A DNA stretch of 64,000 nt from Achromobacter kerstersii (GTDB lineage: Bacteria; Pseudomonadota; Gammaproteobacteria; Burkholderiales; Burkholderiaceae_B). How positions within the stretch are numbered: the stretch's first letter is position 1; every line of letters starts with the position of its first letter. The DNA lies in assembly GCF_902859595.1 (NCBI RefSeq), contig NZ_CADIJQ010000016.1, forward strand, positions 1 to 64,000, in the 5' to 3' direction. The position numbers were made by a program, and so were the translations under genes. Of this stretch, positions 8,542 through 18,214 are shown piece by piece. Under the pieces are notes generated by a model. It saw nothing but the letters and a program-made list of their open reading frames with translations. It searched no databases and had not been told where the DNA came from.

Positions 8542-9996
8542 TCAAGCCCGCCGCCATTGCGTCAAGCCACCCGGCTTGTCGTCGAGTTCGATACCCGCCT
8601 CGCGCAGTTCGGCGCGGATGCGGTCGGCTTCGGCGAAGTTGCGGGCTGCCTTGGCGGCAGCGCGCGCGTCGATCAGCGACTGGATGGCGTCGGCGTCGAG
8701 CGTGGCGCGCGGGCCTTGCTCGAGGGCCGCGGCCGAATAGCGGGTGGGCGACTGGAAGTACGCGGCCGGGTCTTGTTGCAGCAAACCCAGCAACGACGCC
8801 AGGGCCTTCATCTGGCCGGCGCTGCGTGCGCTTTTGTTGCGGTTGGCGTCGGACGCCAGCTCGAACAGCGCTGCGATCGCGCCCGAGCTGTTGAAGTCGT
8901 CGTCCATGGCGGCCTTGAAGGCCTGGGCCTGCGGCTCGTTCCAGTCGATGCCTTGATCGTCGGCAGGCACGTTCTGCAAGGCCTGGTACAGACGGTCCAG
9001 TGCGTTTTGCGCGTCGATCAGGTTGTCGGGCGTGTAGTTCTGCGAGCTGCGGTAGTGGTTGCGCACAATGAAGAAGCGCACCATTTCGGCTTCGCGCGGG
9101 TTCACGCGGTAGTTGGCGTCGTCAGCGGCCGGGTCACCCAGCGCCACGGTCTGGCGGATGGTGCGGAAGTTGCCCAGCGACTTGGACATCTTGTCCGAAT
9201 CCACCATGAGCGGGCCGCAGTGCATCCAGATGTTGGCCAGCGTGCCGCCGAAGGCGCCTTCGGTCTGGGCGATTTCGTTTTCGTGGTGCGGGAACTTCAG
9301 GTCAGGACCGCCGCCGTGGATATCCAGGGGCAGGCCCAGCAGCGACTTGCTCATCGCCGAGCATTCAATGTGCCAGCCCGGGCGGCCCATGCCGTAGGGC
9401 GATTCCCACTTGGTGTCGTCGGGTTCGTCGGCCTTGGCCGATTTCCACAAGACGAAGTCCAGCGGGTCGCGCTTGGCCGAGCCCACGGCGACGCGTTCGC
9501 CCGCGCGCAGGTCGTCCAGCGTCTTGCCGGAAAGCTTGCCGTAGCCGGCAAAGCCGCGCACGGCGTAGTTCACGTCGCCGTCGTCGGCCTGGTAGGCCAG
9601 GCCGTTTTGCTCAAGCTTGCCGATGATGTCCAGCATGTCACCCACGTATTGGGTGGCGCGCGGTTCGCGGTCGGGCGACTGCACGCCCAGCGCGCGTTCG
9701 TCGGCGTGCATGGCGGCAATGTAGAACTCGGTGACGTCACCGATGCGGCGGTTGGTTTCAACGGCGCGGCGGATGATCTTGTCATCGATGTCGGTGATGT
9801 TGCGCACGTAGTCAACGGCCAGGCCGCTTGCGCGCAGCCAGCGCTGCACGACGTCGAACGACACCAGCATGCGGGCATGGCCCAGATGACAGAAGTCATA
9901 CACGGTCATGCCACACACGTACATGCGCACCTGACCAGCCTGGGCCGGTTTGAACGGTTCTTTGGTACGCGATAACGTGTTGTAGATTTGCAGCAT
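8542..9996 (-). CDS. cysS: Cysteine--tRNA ligase
   Basis: This class I aminoacyl-tRNA synthetase charges tRNA(Cys). The 484-residue length is usual. The HIGH-type motif appears as CHLGHAR near residue 36, following the zinc-ligand Cys in VCGMTVYD. The KMSKS loop appears as [10 protein letters not shown]. The intervening WHIECSAMS segment carries further zinc ligands. The C-terminal DALR-like and anticodon-binding region ends [13 protein letters not shown]. It is the first gene of the leftward cysS-alkA-accA-tilS-lysC run. Confidence 0.97.
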   Translation of the reverse strand: MLQIYNTLSRTKEPFKPAQAGQVRMYVCGMTVYDFCHLGHARMLVSFDVVQRWLRASGLAVDYVRNITDIDDKIIRRAVETNRRIGDVTEFYIAAMHADERALGVQSPDREPRATQYVGDMLDIIGKLEQNGLAYQADDGDVNYAVRGFAGYGKLSGKTLDDLRAGERVAVGSAKRDPLDFVLWKSAKADEPDDTKWESPYGMGRPGWHIECSAMSKSLLGLPLDIHGGGPDLKFPHHENEIAQTEGAFGGTLANIWMHCGPLMVDSDKMSKSLGNFRTIRQTVALGDPAADDANYRVNPREAEMVRFFIVRNHYRSSQNYTPDNLIDAQNALDRLYQALQNVPADDQGIDWNEPQAQAFKAAMDDDFNSSGAIAALFELASDANRNKSARSAGQMKALASLLGLLQQDPAAYFQSPTRYSAAALEQGPRATLDADAIQSLIDARAAAKAARNFAEADRIRAELREAGIELDDKPGGLTQWRRA

Positions 9997-10312
9997 GGCG
10001 CTTATGGATTCGTCTAAATATTCCGTGGCGGATTCGGAAAGTTGCTCGCGAAGGACAATACCTTCGAAGCGTGCCGCCTGCCCCCGATCAAGCCCGTGGC
10101 ATGATCAGCCGGATTCAGCCCTGCTTTCAGGCTCCGCAATCGGCCCGGCGCCGACCCCGGCCTGGTCGCTATACGCGTTGTCACACGAGGTCTCGGACCC
10201 AATGCCGAACCAAAAACGCAACCGGGGCTAAAATGGCGGTCGTCAAGTATAGCAAGCGGCCCGGTCGCGCGCGTAAGTGCGGCTCGGCCACGACTTTTAA
10301 CGGATAACCTAC
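9997..10312. other. 316-bp divergent intergenic region, no gene seen
   Basis: This gap separates the divergent starts of cysS and the TPR-protein gene, so it must hold promoters for both. I find no convincing -35/-10 pair, RNA or conserved ORF. The A/T-rich patch around 10225-10250 (CTAAAATGG and AAGTATAG) is the best candidate for the rightward promoter. Confidence 0.4.
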
Positions 10313-10996
10313 GTGACTATCAAGCCGCGTTTTTGTGTCGCCCTGCTCGCCCTGGCTTTGGCCGGCGCGCCGGTTGCAACCGCCCTTGCCCAGTCCATGG
10401 CCGGCGGCTCGGGGGCCAACCCCAACGCCACCCGGACCACGCTGGACCCCATCCCGCCCGAAGGCGGCTGGGAAGGCCTGGCCAACCTGCTGGAAGCCGC
10501 CAAGCCGGGTGTCGACACGCGGCTCACGCCGTCGGCCTCGCAAATTACCGGCCGCATTGAAATGCTGTTGAATCGTGGCGACAACGAAGAAGCGCTGGCG
10601 ATGATTGAAAAGCGCGAAGCACAGATCAAGGATCAGCGCGGCACCGATGTCCAGCTGATGTTCCAGCACGCGCGCGCGCTGGCCGCCCTGAACCGCACGG
10701 GCGAAGCCATCGATATCTATACCGACATGACGACGCGTTTCCCCGAGCTTCCGGAACCTTGGAACAACCTGGCCGCTCTATATGCCAGCCGCGGAGAACT
10801 TGAAAAAGCGCAAGATGCCCTGCAAATGGCATTGCGCGCCGACCCGGGTTATGCCGCCGCCCGCGCCAATCTGGGCGATCTGCAACTTCTGCAGGCAATG
10901 CAAACCTACAAAAAGGCCGCCCGCGATGGCGTGCCGGGCATGCAGGACAAAGCCCGCGAAGTCGAAACCATGCTGAAGGATAAACAAGGCAAATGA
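10313..10996 (+). CDS. Periplasmic tetratricopeptide-repeat protein
   Basis: A GTG start gives 227 residues with a signal peptide (hydrophobic core [20 protein letters not shown], cleavage near residue 27). The body contains TPR-like helices: [40 protein letters not shown] and an alanine-rich third unit ([15 protein letters not shown]). TPRs usually scaffold protein-protein contacts; no partner is indicated. It overlaps the next gene (cyclophilin) by 4 bp (ATGA), so the two are translationally coupled. This links it to periplasmic protein folding or envelope biogenesis, which is inference from context. Confidence 0.85.
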   Translation: MTIKPRFCVALLALALAGAPVATALAQSMAGGSGANPNATRTTLDPIPPEGGWEGLANLLEAAKPGVDTRLTPSASQITGRIEMLLNRGDNEEALAMIEKREAQIKDQRGTDVQLMFQHARALAALNRTGEAIDIYTDMTTRFPELPEPWNNLAALYASRGELEKAQDALQMALRADPGYAAARANLGDLQLLQAMQTYKKAARDGVPGMQDKAREVETMLKDKQGK

Positions 10997-11640
10997 TGTC
11001 CCGATACTCTCCTTTCCACCTGCTGCGCCTGACGGCGTGCTCGTTCGCGCTGGCCGCATTTGCCCCAGCCCTCGTCAGCGCCGCCCCTGCGGCCACCTCT
11101 TCCACCTCCACTTCTGAAGGCACAAAAGCCATGAGCACCAATCCCCGCGTCAAGCTCGTCACGAACCAAGGCGACATGGTCATCACCCTGGACGCCGCCA
11201 AGGCGCCCAAGACCGTCGAGAACTTCCTGACCTACGTCAAGGAAGGTTTCTACAACGGTACGGTGTTCCATCGCGTGATCGACGGCTTCATGATCCAAGG
11301 CGGCGGCTTCGAACCCGGCATGAAGCAAAAGCAAACCCATGCCCCGATCGAAAACGAAGCCAACAATGGCCTGAAGAACGACAAGTACACCCTGGCGATG
11401 GCGCGCACCAGCGACCCGCACTCGGCCACCGCCCAGTTCTTCATCAACGTGTCGAACAACGATTTCCTGAACTTCACGTCGCCCACGCCGAACGGCTGGG
11501 GCTACGCTGTGTTTGCCACCGTCACCGAAGGCACCGACGTTGTTGAGAAGATCAAGGGCGTGAAGACCGGCAACAAGGGCTTCCACCAGAACGTGCCGAA
11601 CGAAGACGTGATCATCGAGAAGGCCGAAGTTCTTGAATAA
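10993..11640 (+). CDS. Peptidyl-prolyl cis-trans isomerase, cyclophilin type
   Basis: Cyclophilins catalyse cis-trans isomerisation of X-Pro bonds during folding. The catalytic core is complete: [15 protein letters not shown] contains the active-site Arg, and [17 protein letters not shown] the second conserved block. Read from the ATG at 10993 the 215-residue product has a signal peptide ([22 protein letters not shown]) and would be periplasmic. A second ATG at 11131 begins [15 protein letters not shown], exactly where cytosolic PpiB-type proteins start, and has a GAAGG element (11116-11120) 10 nt upstream. Both forms could be made. It overlaps lpxH by 8 bp. Confidence 0.94.
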   Translation: MMSRYSPFHLLRLTACSFALAAFAPALVSAAPAATSSTSTSEGTKAMSTNPRVKLVTNQGDMVITLDAAKAPKTVENFLTYVKEGFYNGTVFHRVIDGFMIQGGGFEPGMKQKQTHAPIENEANNGLKNDKYTLAMARTSDPHSATAQFFINVSNNDFLNFTSPTPNGWGYAVFATVTEGTDVVEKIKGVKTGNKGFHQNVPNEDVIIEKAEVLE

Positions 11641-12406
11641 GATTGCCCTGTCCGGTCCGATCTGGCTGGCGTCCGACCTGCATCTGGGGCCGGCCACGCC
11701 GGCTACCTCGGAGGCCTTTCTGGCCTTCTTGCAGGCCGCACAAGAAGACGCTGCCGCCCTGCTGCTGCCGGGCGACATCTTCGATGCCTGGATTGGCGAC
11801 GACGTGATTCGCGCCGCACCGCCGTGGCTTGCCACGGTGTTGACGGCGCTGCGCGAAACGGCCGCACGCATTCCCGTGTGGCTGGGCCGCGGCAACCGCG
11901 ACTTCCTGATCGGGCAAGAACTGGCCGATGCCGTGGGCGCCAAGCTGCTGCCGGAACCCGCCCTGCTGGAAACCGATTTCGGCCAGGTGCTGCTGACGCA
12001 CGGCGACGAATTCTGTACGGACGACGCCGCGTATCAACAGTTCCGCACGATGGTTCGCAATCCGCAGTGGCAGGCCGAATTTCTGGCCAAGACCATTCCG
12101 GAACGGCTGGCGATGGCGCAGCAGGCCCGTGGCGAAAGCCAGGCGGCCAACCAGACGAAGTCCATGGAGATCATGGACGTCAATGGCGCAGCAGTTGACG
12201 CCATCTTCCGCGAGACCGGCGTGCGCGTGCTGGTGCATGGCCACACGCACCGCCCTGCCCGCCACGTGCTGGATATCGACGGCAAGAAGCGCGAACGCTG
12301 GGTGCTGCCCGACTGGGACTTCGACCACGTGTCGCCCCCGCGCGGCGGCTGGCTGGTCATCGACCAGGACGGCCTGGAGTTCTACGATCTGGAAACGGAA
12401 TCGTAA
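11633..12406 (+). CDS. lpxH: UDP-2,3-diacylglucosamine diphosphatase
   Basis: LpxH hydrolyses UDP-2,3-diacylglucosamine to lipid X and UMP in lipid A synthesis. The calcineurin-like metallophosphoesterase motifs occur in order: [30 protein letters not shown] and HGHTHRPA. All supply dinuclear Mn ligands. The start is TTG at 11633, inside the end of the cyclophilin gene, placing SDLHLG near residue 14 as expected. Length is 257 residues. It is the last gene of a three-gene rightward operon. Its stop codon is the first unit of a 27-bp tandem repeat. Confidence 0.95.
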   Translation: MNKIALSGPIWLASDLHLGPATPATSEAFLAFLQAAQEDAAALLLPGDIFDAWIGDDVIRAAPPWLATVLTALRETAARIPVWLGRGNRDFLIGQELADAVGAKLLPEPALLETDFGQVLLTHGDEFCTDDAAYQQFRTMVRNPQWQAEFLAKTIPERLAMAQQARGESQAANQTKSMEIMDVNGAAVDAIFRETGVRVLVHGHTHRPARHVLDIDGKKRERWVLPDWDFDHVSPPRGGWLVIDQDGLEFYDLETES

Positions 12407-12483
12407 GACGTCAGCCGCAAGCCCTGGCCGTAAGACGTCAGCCTCAAGACCCGGCCGCACGACGGCCTCAGGCCTTGCCGGCA
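12403..12483 (+). repeat. 27-bp tandem repeat starting at the lpxH stop codon
   Basis: Units at 12403-12429 and 12430-12456 begin GTAAGACGTCAGCC and differ at few positions; a third, more diverged unit runs 12457-12483. The TAA stop of lpxH (12404-12406) lies in unit 1 and is repeated in frame at 12431-12433. Confidence 0.8.
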
Positions 12484-12493
12484 CGCCAAAGCA

Positions 12494-12523
12494 AAAGAGC
12501 CTCGCACTGCGAGGCTCTTTTTT
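12494..12523. terminator. Bidirectional terminator between lpxH and uppP
   Basis: AAAGAGCCTCGC (12494-12505) pairs with GCGAGGCTCTTT (12509-12520) around a 3-nt loop and is followed by T residues. The A-run on the other side would give a U-tract on the minus strand too. It lies between the convergent lpxH and uppP genes. Confidence 0.92.
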
Positions 12524-12542
12524 ATCGTGCGGCGCTAACGAT

Positions 12543-13406
12543 TTAGCGCGTGAAGATCCAGGCCGCGACCACCGCGCCGAACACGATGCGATACCAGGCG
12601 AACACGCGGTACGTGTGGTTGGCCACGAAGCGCAGCACCGCGCGCACCACGACCATCGCGCTCAGGAAGGCCGCGATGAAGCCCACGGCAATGCCGGACA
12701 GGTCGTGCTGGGTCAGTGCGCCGAAGTTCTTGTACATGTCGAACACGGCCGCGCCCAGCATCGTGGGCATGGCCAGGAAGAACGAGAACTCGGTGGCGGT
12801 CTTGCGCTGGATGCCGGCGATCATGCCGCCGATGATGGTGGCGCCCGAACGCGACGTACCCGGAATCATCGCGAAGCACTGCGCCACGCCTACGCCCAGC
12901 GCCTGCTTCCAGGTGATCTGCTCAAGCGTGTAAGCGGACGCCCGTTCGTCCGATGCCGTGTCATCCGCCGCGCCCGGCTGGTCGCCCGGCGTGTGGTGCG
13001 TCTTGCGTTCAACGTACAACATGATCAGGCCGCCCAGCACCAGCGTCACCACGACCACGCCGGGGTGATAGAACACCGATTTGATGGTCTTGATGAAGAT
13101 GGCGCCGATGACGGCCGCCGGCAGGAAGGCGATGATCAGGTTGCGGGCGAAGGCCACTTCGCTGGGCACGCCGGTCAGCGCGCCGCGAATCAGCTGCATC
13201 AGCCGCGCGCGGAACACCCACATGACGGCCAGGATGGAACCCAGCTGGATGACGACTTCGAACACCTTGCCGTCGCCGGACTGGAAGTTGATCCAGTCGC
13301 CCACCAGGATCAGGTGGCCGGTGCTGGAGACGGGGATGAATTCCGTCAGGCCTTCAAGAATGCCAAGAATGAAAGCCTTGATCAGGTAGAGCGCGTTTTC
13401 AGTCAC
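12543..13406 (-). CDS. uppP: Undecaprenyl-diphosphatase
   Basis: UppP (BacA) dephosphorylates undecaprenyl pyrophosphate to recycle the lipid carrier for peptidoglycan and other envelope polymers; overproduction gives bacitracin resistance. The 287-residue protein is strongly hydrophobic with about eight membrane segments. Both family motifs are seen: EGLTEFIPVSSTGHL near residue 18 and PGTSRSGATIIGGM in the second half (catalytic Ser/Arg). An insertion rich in Asp/Ala (about residues 140-160) forms a loop. It lies 19 bp downstream of the TerC/CBS gene in the same direction. Confidence 0.96.
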   Translation of the reverse strand: MTENALYLIKAFILGILEGLTEFIPVSSTGHLILVGDWINFQSGDGKVFEVVIQLGSILAVMWVFRARLMQLIRGALTGVPSEVAFARNLIIAFLPAAVIGAIFIKTIKSVFYHPGVVVVTLVLGGLIMLYVERKTHHTPGDQPGAADDTASDERASAYTLEQITWKQALGVGVAQCFAMIPGTSRSGATIIGGMIAGIQRKTATEFSFFLAMPTMLGAAVFDMYKNFGALTQHDLSGIAVGFIAAFLSAMVVVRAVLRFVANHTYRVFAWYRIVFGAVVAAWIFTR

Positions 13407-13425
13407 GATGCGTGGGCGGTCCTGG

Positions 13426-15012
13426 TTAGTCGTTGGCTAAAGAGGCTTCGTCGGACAACATTTCCTGGGGCCGTTTTTCCACGCGCACCAGCGCGATTCG
13501 GCGGCCATCCATTTCCAGGACTTCGAAGCGGAAATGCTGATGATGGATTTCGTATTCGCAGACGTCGCCCGGCTTGGGCAGGTGGCCAAAGCGCGACAGC
13601 AGGTAGCCGGCCAGCGTCGAGAAGTCTTGCGCTTCGTCGACCAGCCCTTCGGTTTCCAGCACCTGCTCAACGTGGTGCAAGTCCGCTGCGCCGTCGATCT
13701 TCCAGGTGTTGTCGCCGTCGGCCACGATGTCGGGCAGTTCGTCTTCGTCGGGGAATTCGCCGGCAATGGCTTCGAACACGTCGATGGGCGTGACCAGGCC
13801 TTCGATGGCGCCGAACTCGTCAGCCACCAGCACGAGCTGGCCGCGCGAACGCTTGAGCGTGTCCATCAGGCGCAGAATGCCGATGGACTCGTGCACGATG
13901 ATCGGGTCGCGCAGGCGGTTGCGGCGCACGCGGCCTTCGGTGATCAGGTCGGCCACCAGGTCCTTGGCGCGGGCAATGCCCAGCACTTCATCCAGCGACC
14001 CGCGGCAGACCGGGAAAAAGCTGTGCGGGGCTTCGGTCAGCTGGCGGCGGATGAGTTCGGGATCGTCGTCGATGTTGATCCACGACACATCCGTGCGCGG
14101 CGTCATGATCGACCGGATGGACCGCTCGGCCAGCGTCAGCACACCGCTGACCATGTTGCGTTCTTCGACGCCGAAGGCCGGCATGGACGGGCCATCCGCG
14201 TTGGGCAGATCGGGTTCATCGCTGGCCGGCGGACGCTTGCCCAGCATGCGCAGCACCGCCGAGGCGGTGCGTTCGCGCATCGGGCGGCCGCCGTCCAGCT
14301 TGAGCAGGTTGCGGCGCGCAACCTGGTTCAACGCTTCGATAGCCACCGAGAAACCGATGGCGGCATACAGGTAGCCCTTGGGCACCTTGAAGCCGAACGC
14401 TTCCGCCAGCAGCGAGAAGCCGATCATCAGCAGGAAGCCCAGGCACAGCACCACAACGGTGGGGTGCGCGTTGACGAAGCGCGTCAGGGGCTTGGACGCC
14501 AGCAGCATGATGCCGATGGCGATGACGACGGCAATCATCATGATGGCCAGGTGGTCGACCATGCCCACTGCGGTGATGACGGAGTCCAGCGAGAACACCG
14601 CGTCCAGCACCACGATCTGCGTCACGATGACCCAGAAGCTGGCGTACACGCGCGGGCCTGACGAGCCGGCATGCTGCCCGCCCTCCAGGCGCTCGTGCAG
14701 CTCCATGGTGCCCTTGAACAGCAGGAATAGACCGCCCACCATCAGGATCAGGTCGCGCCCGGAAGGCGACACGGGTCCGACGGTAAACAAGGGGGTGGTC
14801 AAGGTGACGAGCCACGACATGACGGACAACAGGCCCAGGCGCATGATCAGCGCGAGGCTCAGCCCCATGATGCGCGCGCGGTCGCGTTGCGCAGGGGGAA
14901 GTTTGTCCGCCAGGATGGCGATGAAAATCAGGTTATCAATGCCCAGGACGATCTCAAGGACGACCAGGGTAAGCAAGCCGACCCACGCTGCGGGGTCTAG
15001 CAGCCACTCCAT
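13426..15012 (-). CDS. TerC-family membrane protein with CBS and CorC/HlyC domains
   Basis: The 528-residue protein resembles E. coli YoaE/YegH. The N-terminal TerC-like domain (about residues 1-230) has seven hydrophobic segments, including [15 protein letters not shown] and [16 protein letters not shown], whose acidic residues are the expected metal-binding pair. Next is a CBS pair (about 300-420; [28 protein letters not shown]) and a C-terminal transporter-associated CorC_HlyC domain (about 430-515). The family is linked to metal-ion export or homeostasis; the transported ion is not known. It lies just upstream of uppP and may be co-transcribed. Confidence 0.9.
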   Translation of the reverse strand: MEWLLDPAAWVGLLTLVVLEIVLGIDNLIFIAILADKLPPAQRDRARIMGLSLALIMRLGLLSVMSWLVTLTTPLFTVGPVSPSGRDLILMVGGLFLLFKGTMELHERLEGGQHAGSSGPRVYASFWVIVTQIVVLDAVFSLDSVITAVGMVDHLAIMMIAVVIAIGIMLLASKPLTRFVNAHPTVVVLCLGFLLMIGFSLLAEAFGFKVPKGYLYAAIGFSVAIEALNQVARRNLLKLDGGRPMRERTASAVLRMLGKRPPASDEPDLPNADGPSMPAFGVEERNMVSGVLTLAERSIRSIMTPRTDVSWINIDDDPELIRRQLTEAPHSFFPVCRGSLDEVLGIARAKDLVADLITEGRVRRNRLRDPIIVHESIGILRLMDTLKRSRGQLVLVADEFGAIEGLVTPIDVFEAIAGEFPDEDELPDIVADGDNTWKIDGAADLHHVEQVLETEGLVDEAQDFSTLAGYLLSRFGHLPKPGDVCEYEIHHQHFRFEVLEMDGRRIALVRVEKRPQEMLSDEASLAND

Positions 15013-15169
15013 CAGGAGCTCCAGAAGTTACACGACCGGTAATCGTACATGGAAAATTCGTGACATGCCGGTGACACGCCCCCGTCCGTATGCCTGATGG
15101 CCATTGGTTTTGCGCCATGTGCAGGGGTTGCATCAAGGTTGCATTGCGCTCCTCGCAACCGTGCGCGCA

Positions 15170-15194
15170 AAGAAAAACCGGCCCGAAGGCCGGT
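15170..15194 (-). terminator. Rho-independent terminator after suhB
   Basis: On the minus strand ACCGGCC-TTCG-GGCCGGT (15194-15177) forms a 7-bp stem capped by a stable UUCG tetraloop and is followed by TTTTCTTT. It lies 30 bp beyond the suhB stop codon. Confidence 0.85.
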
Positions 15195-15223
15195 CTCGCA
15201 CAACGCCGGATCGGCGCTGGGAA

Positions 15224-16009
15224 TCAGGCAGCCGACGGCGGGTTCAGCGACGTCAGCATCTGCGTGAAGATCTTCGGGCTGGCGGCCAGCACGTTGCCGC
15301 TGTCCATCCAGCCTTGTTCGCCGTCGAAGTCGGCGATCAGGCCGCCGGCTTCCAGAACCATCAGGCTGCCAGCCGCCAGGTCCCAGGGCTTCAAGCCCAC
15401 GCCGCAGAAGCCATCCAGACGGCCGCTGGCCACGTAGGCCAGGTCCAGCACGGTGGAGCCCATGCGGCGCACACCGGTGACGCTTTCAGCCATATGGCGG
15501 AAACGCTGCGAACCTTGTTCAAGGTCACCAGCGTTGGGCCAGTGCGCGCCCAGCAGCGCTTCGTGATAGCGGGTGCGGCCCGAGACGCGCACGCGACGGT
15601 CGTTCAGGAACGTGCCGCTGCCACGGCTGGCCGTGAACAGTTCGTTGCGCGACGGGTCATAGATGACCGCTTGCGTAACCTGGCCGCGCTGCGTCAGCGC
15701 GATGGACACGGCGTAGTTGGGCAGGCCGTGGATGAAGTTCGTGGTGCCGTCCAGGGGATCGATGATCCACTGGAATTCAGCCTGGTCGGGACCTTGCAGC
15801 CCGAATTCCTCGCCCAGCACGGCATGGTCCGGGTAAGCGGCATGCAGTGTTTCGACGATGGACTCCTCGGCGGCGCGATCGACTTCCGTGACATAATCGC
15901 GCGGCCCCTTGCGAGCCACGCTGAGTCGTTCCAAATCCATGCTGGCACGGTTGATAATGGTGCCGGCACGCCGGGCCGCCTTGATGGCGATGTTGAGCAT
16001 CGGGTGCAT
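15224..16009 (-). CDS. suhB: Inositol-1-monophosphatase family protein
   Basis: SuhB hydrolyses inositol phosphates in vitro and in E. coli joins the ribosomal RNA antitermination complex. The Mg2+-binding signatures are intact: GEEFG, DPLDGTTNFIHGLP and the C-terminal WDLAAG. I start at the ATG at 16009 (MHPMLNIAIKAARRAG), the usual N-terminus; the 50 upstream in-frame codons carry no conserved sequence. Length is 261 residues. It is divergent from trmJ (131 bp between starts). Confidence 0.94.
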   Translation of the reverse strand: MHPMLNIAIKAARRAGTIINRASMDLERLSVARKGPRDYVTEVDRAAEESIVETLHAAYPDHAVLGEEFGLQGPDQAEFQWIIDPLDGTTNFIHGLPNYAVSIALTQRGQVTQAVIYDPSRNELFTASRGSGTFLNDRRVRVSGRTRYHEALLGAHWPNAGDLEQGSQRFRHMAESVTGVRRMGSTVLDLAYVASGRLDGFCGVGLKPWDLAAGSLMVLEAGGLIADFDGEQGWMDSGNVLAASPKIFTQMLTSLNPPSAA

Positions 16010-16140
16010 AAAATTCCGTACGTATGCGGTGGGTTCGCGTGATGGTTGGCCACTTGCCGCCCCCCGGGTCCGTCGTTGCCCCAACCGGGGAAATCGACCC
16101 AAAAAACCAGGAAGGCACTTAGCCAAACGTGCCATTTTAA

Positions 16141-16932
16141 ATGACTCAAGCATTTTCACGTGTTCGCTTCGTTATGGTGAACCCCAGCCACCCCGGAAAC
16201 GTCGGTTCGGCGGCCCGCGCCATCAAGACGATGGGCTTCTCGGAACTGGTTCTGGTGGAGCCAAAGTTTCCAGATGTAACCAGCCAGCCGGAGGCCGTCG
16301 CCCTGGCCAGCGGCGCGCTGGATGTGCTGGAAAATGCCCGCATCTACCCGTCGCTGGAAGACGCGCTGGCGCCCGTCACCATGGCCTTCGCCCTGACCGC
16401 CCGCGTGCGCGACCTGGGCCCCCCGCCCTGCGACATCCGCCAGGCGGCCGATCTGGCCTGCGCCCACTTGGCTGAAACGTCCGAGGGCGTGGCCGCCGTG
16501 GTGCTGGGCACCGAACGCGCCGGGCTGACGAACGCCCAGATCGCCCTGTGCCACCGCATCTGCCATATCCCGGCCAACCCCGAGTACAGCTCGTTGAACG
16601 TCGCCCAGGCCCTGCAATTGGCGGCCTGGGAGCTGCGTTACGCGTTGCTGGTCGATGAGGGTGCGGCGCTGCTGCCGGCATCCACCGCGCAGGAACCCTC
16701 GCGCGGCGCCGAACCGGCGTCCAGCGAAGCGGTGCAGGCGTTTCTGGCGCACTGGGAAGAGGCGCTGGTTGGCGTGCAGTTCCTGGACCCCGCCCACCCC
16801 AAGAAGCTGATGCCGCGCATGCGCCACCTGTTTTCCCGCCCGGCCCTGACGCGCGACGAAGTCGACATGATGCGCGGCGTGTGCACCGCCATGCTGGCCA
16901 CCGCGCGGCGCAACGGCGGCGCAAAAAAATAA
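16141..16932 (+). CDS. trmJ: tRNA (cytidine/uridine-2'-O-)-methyltransferase TrmJ
   Basis: TrmJ is a SPOUT methyltransferase that 2'-O-methylates position 32 of the tRNA anticodon loop using S-adenosylmethionine. The three SpoU motifs are clear: NPSHPGNVGSAARAIKTMGF at residues 13-32, LGTERAGLTN, and the knotted SAM site NPEYSSLNVAQALQLAAWE. The 263-residue length and the divergent position next to suhB fit the family. The stop codon (16930-16932) lies inside the first unit of a 27-bp tandem repeat. Confidence 0.94.
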   Translation: MTQAFSRVRFVMVNPSHPGNVGSAARAIKTMGFSELVLVEPKFPDVTSQPEAVALASGALDVLENARIYPSLEDALAPVTMAFALTARVRDLGPPPCDIRQAADLACAHLAETSEGVAAVVLGTERAGLTNAQIALCHRICHIPANPEYSSLNVAQALQLAAWELRYALLVDEGAALLPASTAQEPSRGAEPASSEAVQAFLAHWEEALVGVQFLDPAHPKKLMPRMRHLFSRPALTRDEVDMMRGVCTAMLATARRNGGAKK

Positions 16933-17036
16933 GGACAGGCTTCATCGTCCGAAAAGTCAGGACAGTCCTCACTGCCTGAGACGTCAGGACAGCCCTCACC
17001 GCCCAAGAAGTCAGGACCGGCCTCAGCACCCGTCCT
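16929..17036 (+). repeat. Four 27-bp tandem units at the trmJ 3' end
   Basis: Units at 16929-16955, 16956-16982, 16983-17009 and 17010-17036. Units 2-4 open GTCAGGAC; unit 1 opens ATAAGGACAGG and contains the trmJ stop TAA. The core AGGACAGNCCTCA matches the left arm of the terminator immediately downstream (AGGACAGGCCTCA), suggesting that the repeat arose from copies of the terminator arm. Confidence 0.8.
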
Positions 17037-17042
17037 GGCGAT

Positions 17043-17075
17043 AAAAAAAGGACAGGCCTCAGCCTGTCCTTTTTT
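17043..17075. terminator. Bidirectional terminator between trmJ and the Bug receptor gene
   Basis: AGGACAGGC (17049-17057) pairs with GCCTGTCCT (17062-17070) around CTCA. Seven A residues lie to the left and six T residues to the right extend the pairing and give U-tracts on either strand. It serves the convergent trmJ and Bug genes. Confidence 0.95.
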
Positions 17076-17131
17076 CGAACTCGCTCCCGGCGGCAAGCCG
17101 GCCCGGAGGGCGTGCCCGTCGTCTGCGACGA

Positions 17132-18121
17132 TCAGTCCACCTTGGCGCCCGAGGCCTTCACCACCGGGGCCCAGCCGTCCACTTCCGACTTGATGAACGC
17201 GCCGAATTCGGCCGGCGTGGTCTTCACGCCGACTGCGCCCAGCTTTTCATAGCTGGTCTGAACCGAGGCCTTGTCCAGCGCTTTCTGCATGGCGGCGTTC
17301 AGCTTGTTGATCACTTCCGGCGGCGTGCCGGCCGGGGCCAACAGGCCAAACCACGACGACACGTCGAAGTCGGTAAAGCCCGATTCCTTCATCGTGGGCA
17401 GGTCCGGCGCGCTCTTGGAGCGTTCGCTGGTGGTAACGGCCAAGGCGCGCAGCTTGCCCGATTGGGCGTGCGGCCATGCCGAAGGCATGTTGTCGAACAT
17501 GAATTGCACCTGGCCGCCGATCAGGTCGGTCATGGCCGGCGCGCTGCCCTTGTACGGCACGTGCAGGACGTCAATGCCCGCCTTCATCTTGAACAGCTCG
17601 CCCGCCATGTGAATGGAGGTGCCGCTGCCCGACGATGCGAACGCCAGCTTGCCCGGGTTCTTCTTGGCGTAGTCGACCAGTTCCTGGACCGACTTCACCG
17701 GCACTTGCGGGTTCACGACCAGGATGTTCGGCACCTTGGCGCCCAGCGCCACCGGAGCAAAGTCTTTGGTCAGATCGAACGTGACGTTCTTGTACAGCGA
17801 TTGGTTGATGGCGCTGGTGACCGCCACGAACAGCAGCGTGTAGCCATCGGGCGCGGCGCGTTGCACCTGGTCGGTGGCGATGTTGCTGCCGGCGCCCGGC
17901 TTGTTTTCAACCACGAACGATTGGCCCAGGCTCTCGGTGAGTTCCTTGGCCATGATGCGGGCGATTACGTCGGTGGTGCCACCGGCGGAAAAACCGACCA
18001 CGATGCGGACAGGTTTGTCAGGGTAGGCAGCATGGGCGGAACCCATGGCGAATGCGCTTGCGGCGGTGGCCAGAAGGGTGGCGGCAAAACGCCGCAGTCC
18101 AGGCTTGTGACCTGTAGTCAT
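17132..18121 (-). CDS. Bug-family (TctC) periplasmic solute receptor
   Basis: Tripartite tricarboxylate transporter receptors bind small carboxylates or related solutes in the periplasm. The ATG at 18121 has a good upstream GGAGAC and begins a signal peptide (FAATLLATAASAFAMGSAHAA), giving 329 residues; the 66 in-frame codons upstream are not conserved. Family landmarks are YPDKPVRIVVGFSAGGTTDVIARI, VVENKPGAGSNIATDQV and LGAKVPNILVVNPQVPV. No TctA/TctB membrane genes are nearby, so it is an orphan receptor, as is common in Bordetella and Achromobacter. It is divergent from an IclR regulator that probably controls it. Confidence 0.93.
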   Translation of the reverse strand: MTTGHKPGLRRFAATLLATAASAFAMGSAHAAYPDKPVRIVVGFSAGGTTDVIARIMAKELTESLGQSFVVENKPGAGSNIATDQVQRAAPDGYTLLFVAVTSAINQSLYKNVTFDLTKDFAPVALGAKVPNILVVNPQVPVKSVQELVDYAKKNPGKLAFASSGSGTSIHMAGELFKMKAGIDVLHVPYKGSAPAMTDLIGGQVQFMFDNMPSAWPHAQSGKLRALAVTTSERSKSAPDLPTMKESGFTDFDVSSWFGLLAPAGTPPEVINKLNAAMQKALDKASVQTSYEKLGAVGVKTTPAEFGAFIKSEVDGWAPVVKASGAKVD

Positions 18122-18141
18122 AGTGTCTCCGTGCAGGTACT

Positions 18142-18156
18142 GTCCATTGAGTGGAC
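18142..18156. promoter_or_regulatory. Candidate IclR operator, proximal site
   Basis: GTCCATTGAGTGGAC is an inverted repeat GTCC-N7-GGAC (arms extend to 5 bp) located 21 bp upstream of the Bug start codon. A second copy of the same pattern lies at 18215-18229 in the same divergent region. Confidence 0.5.
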
Positions 18157-18214
18157 GATTTGAATTATTGGATGACGCATTTTGAGCTATACACGGCGGG
18201 GGCATCAAGGTAGA

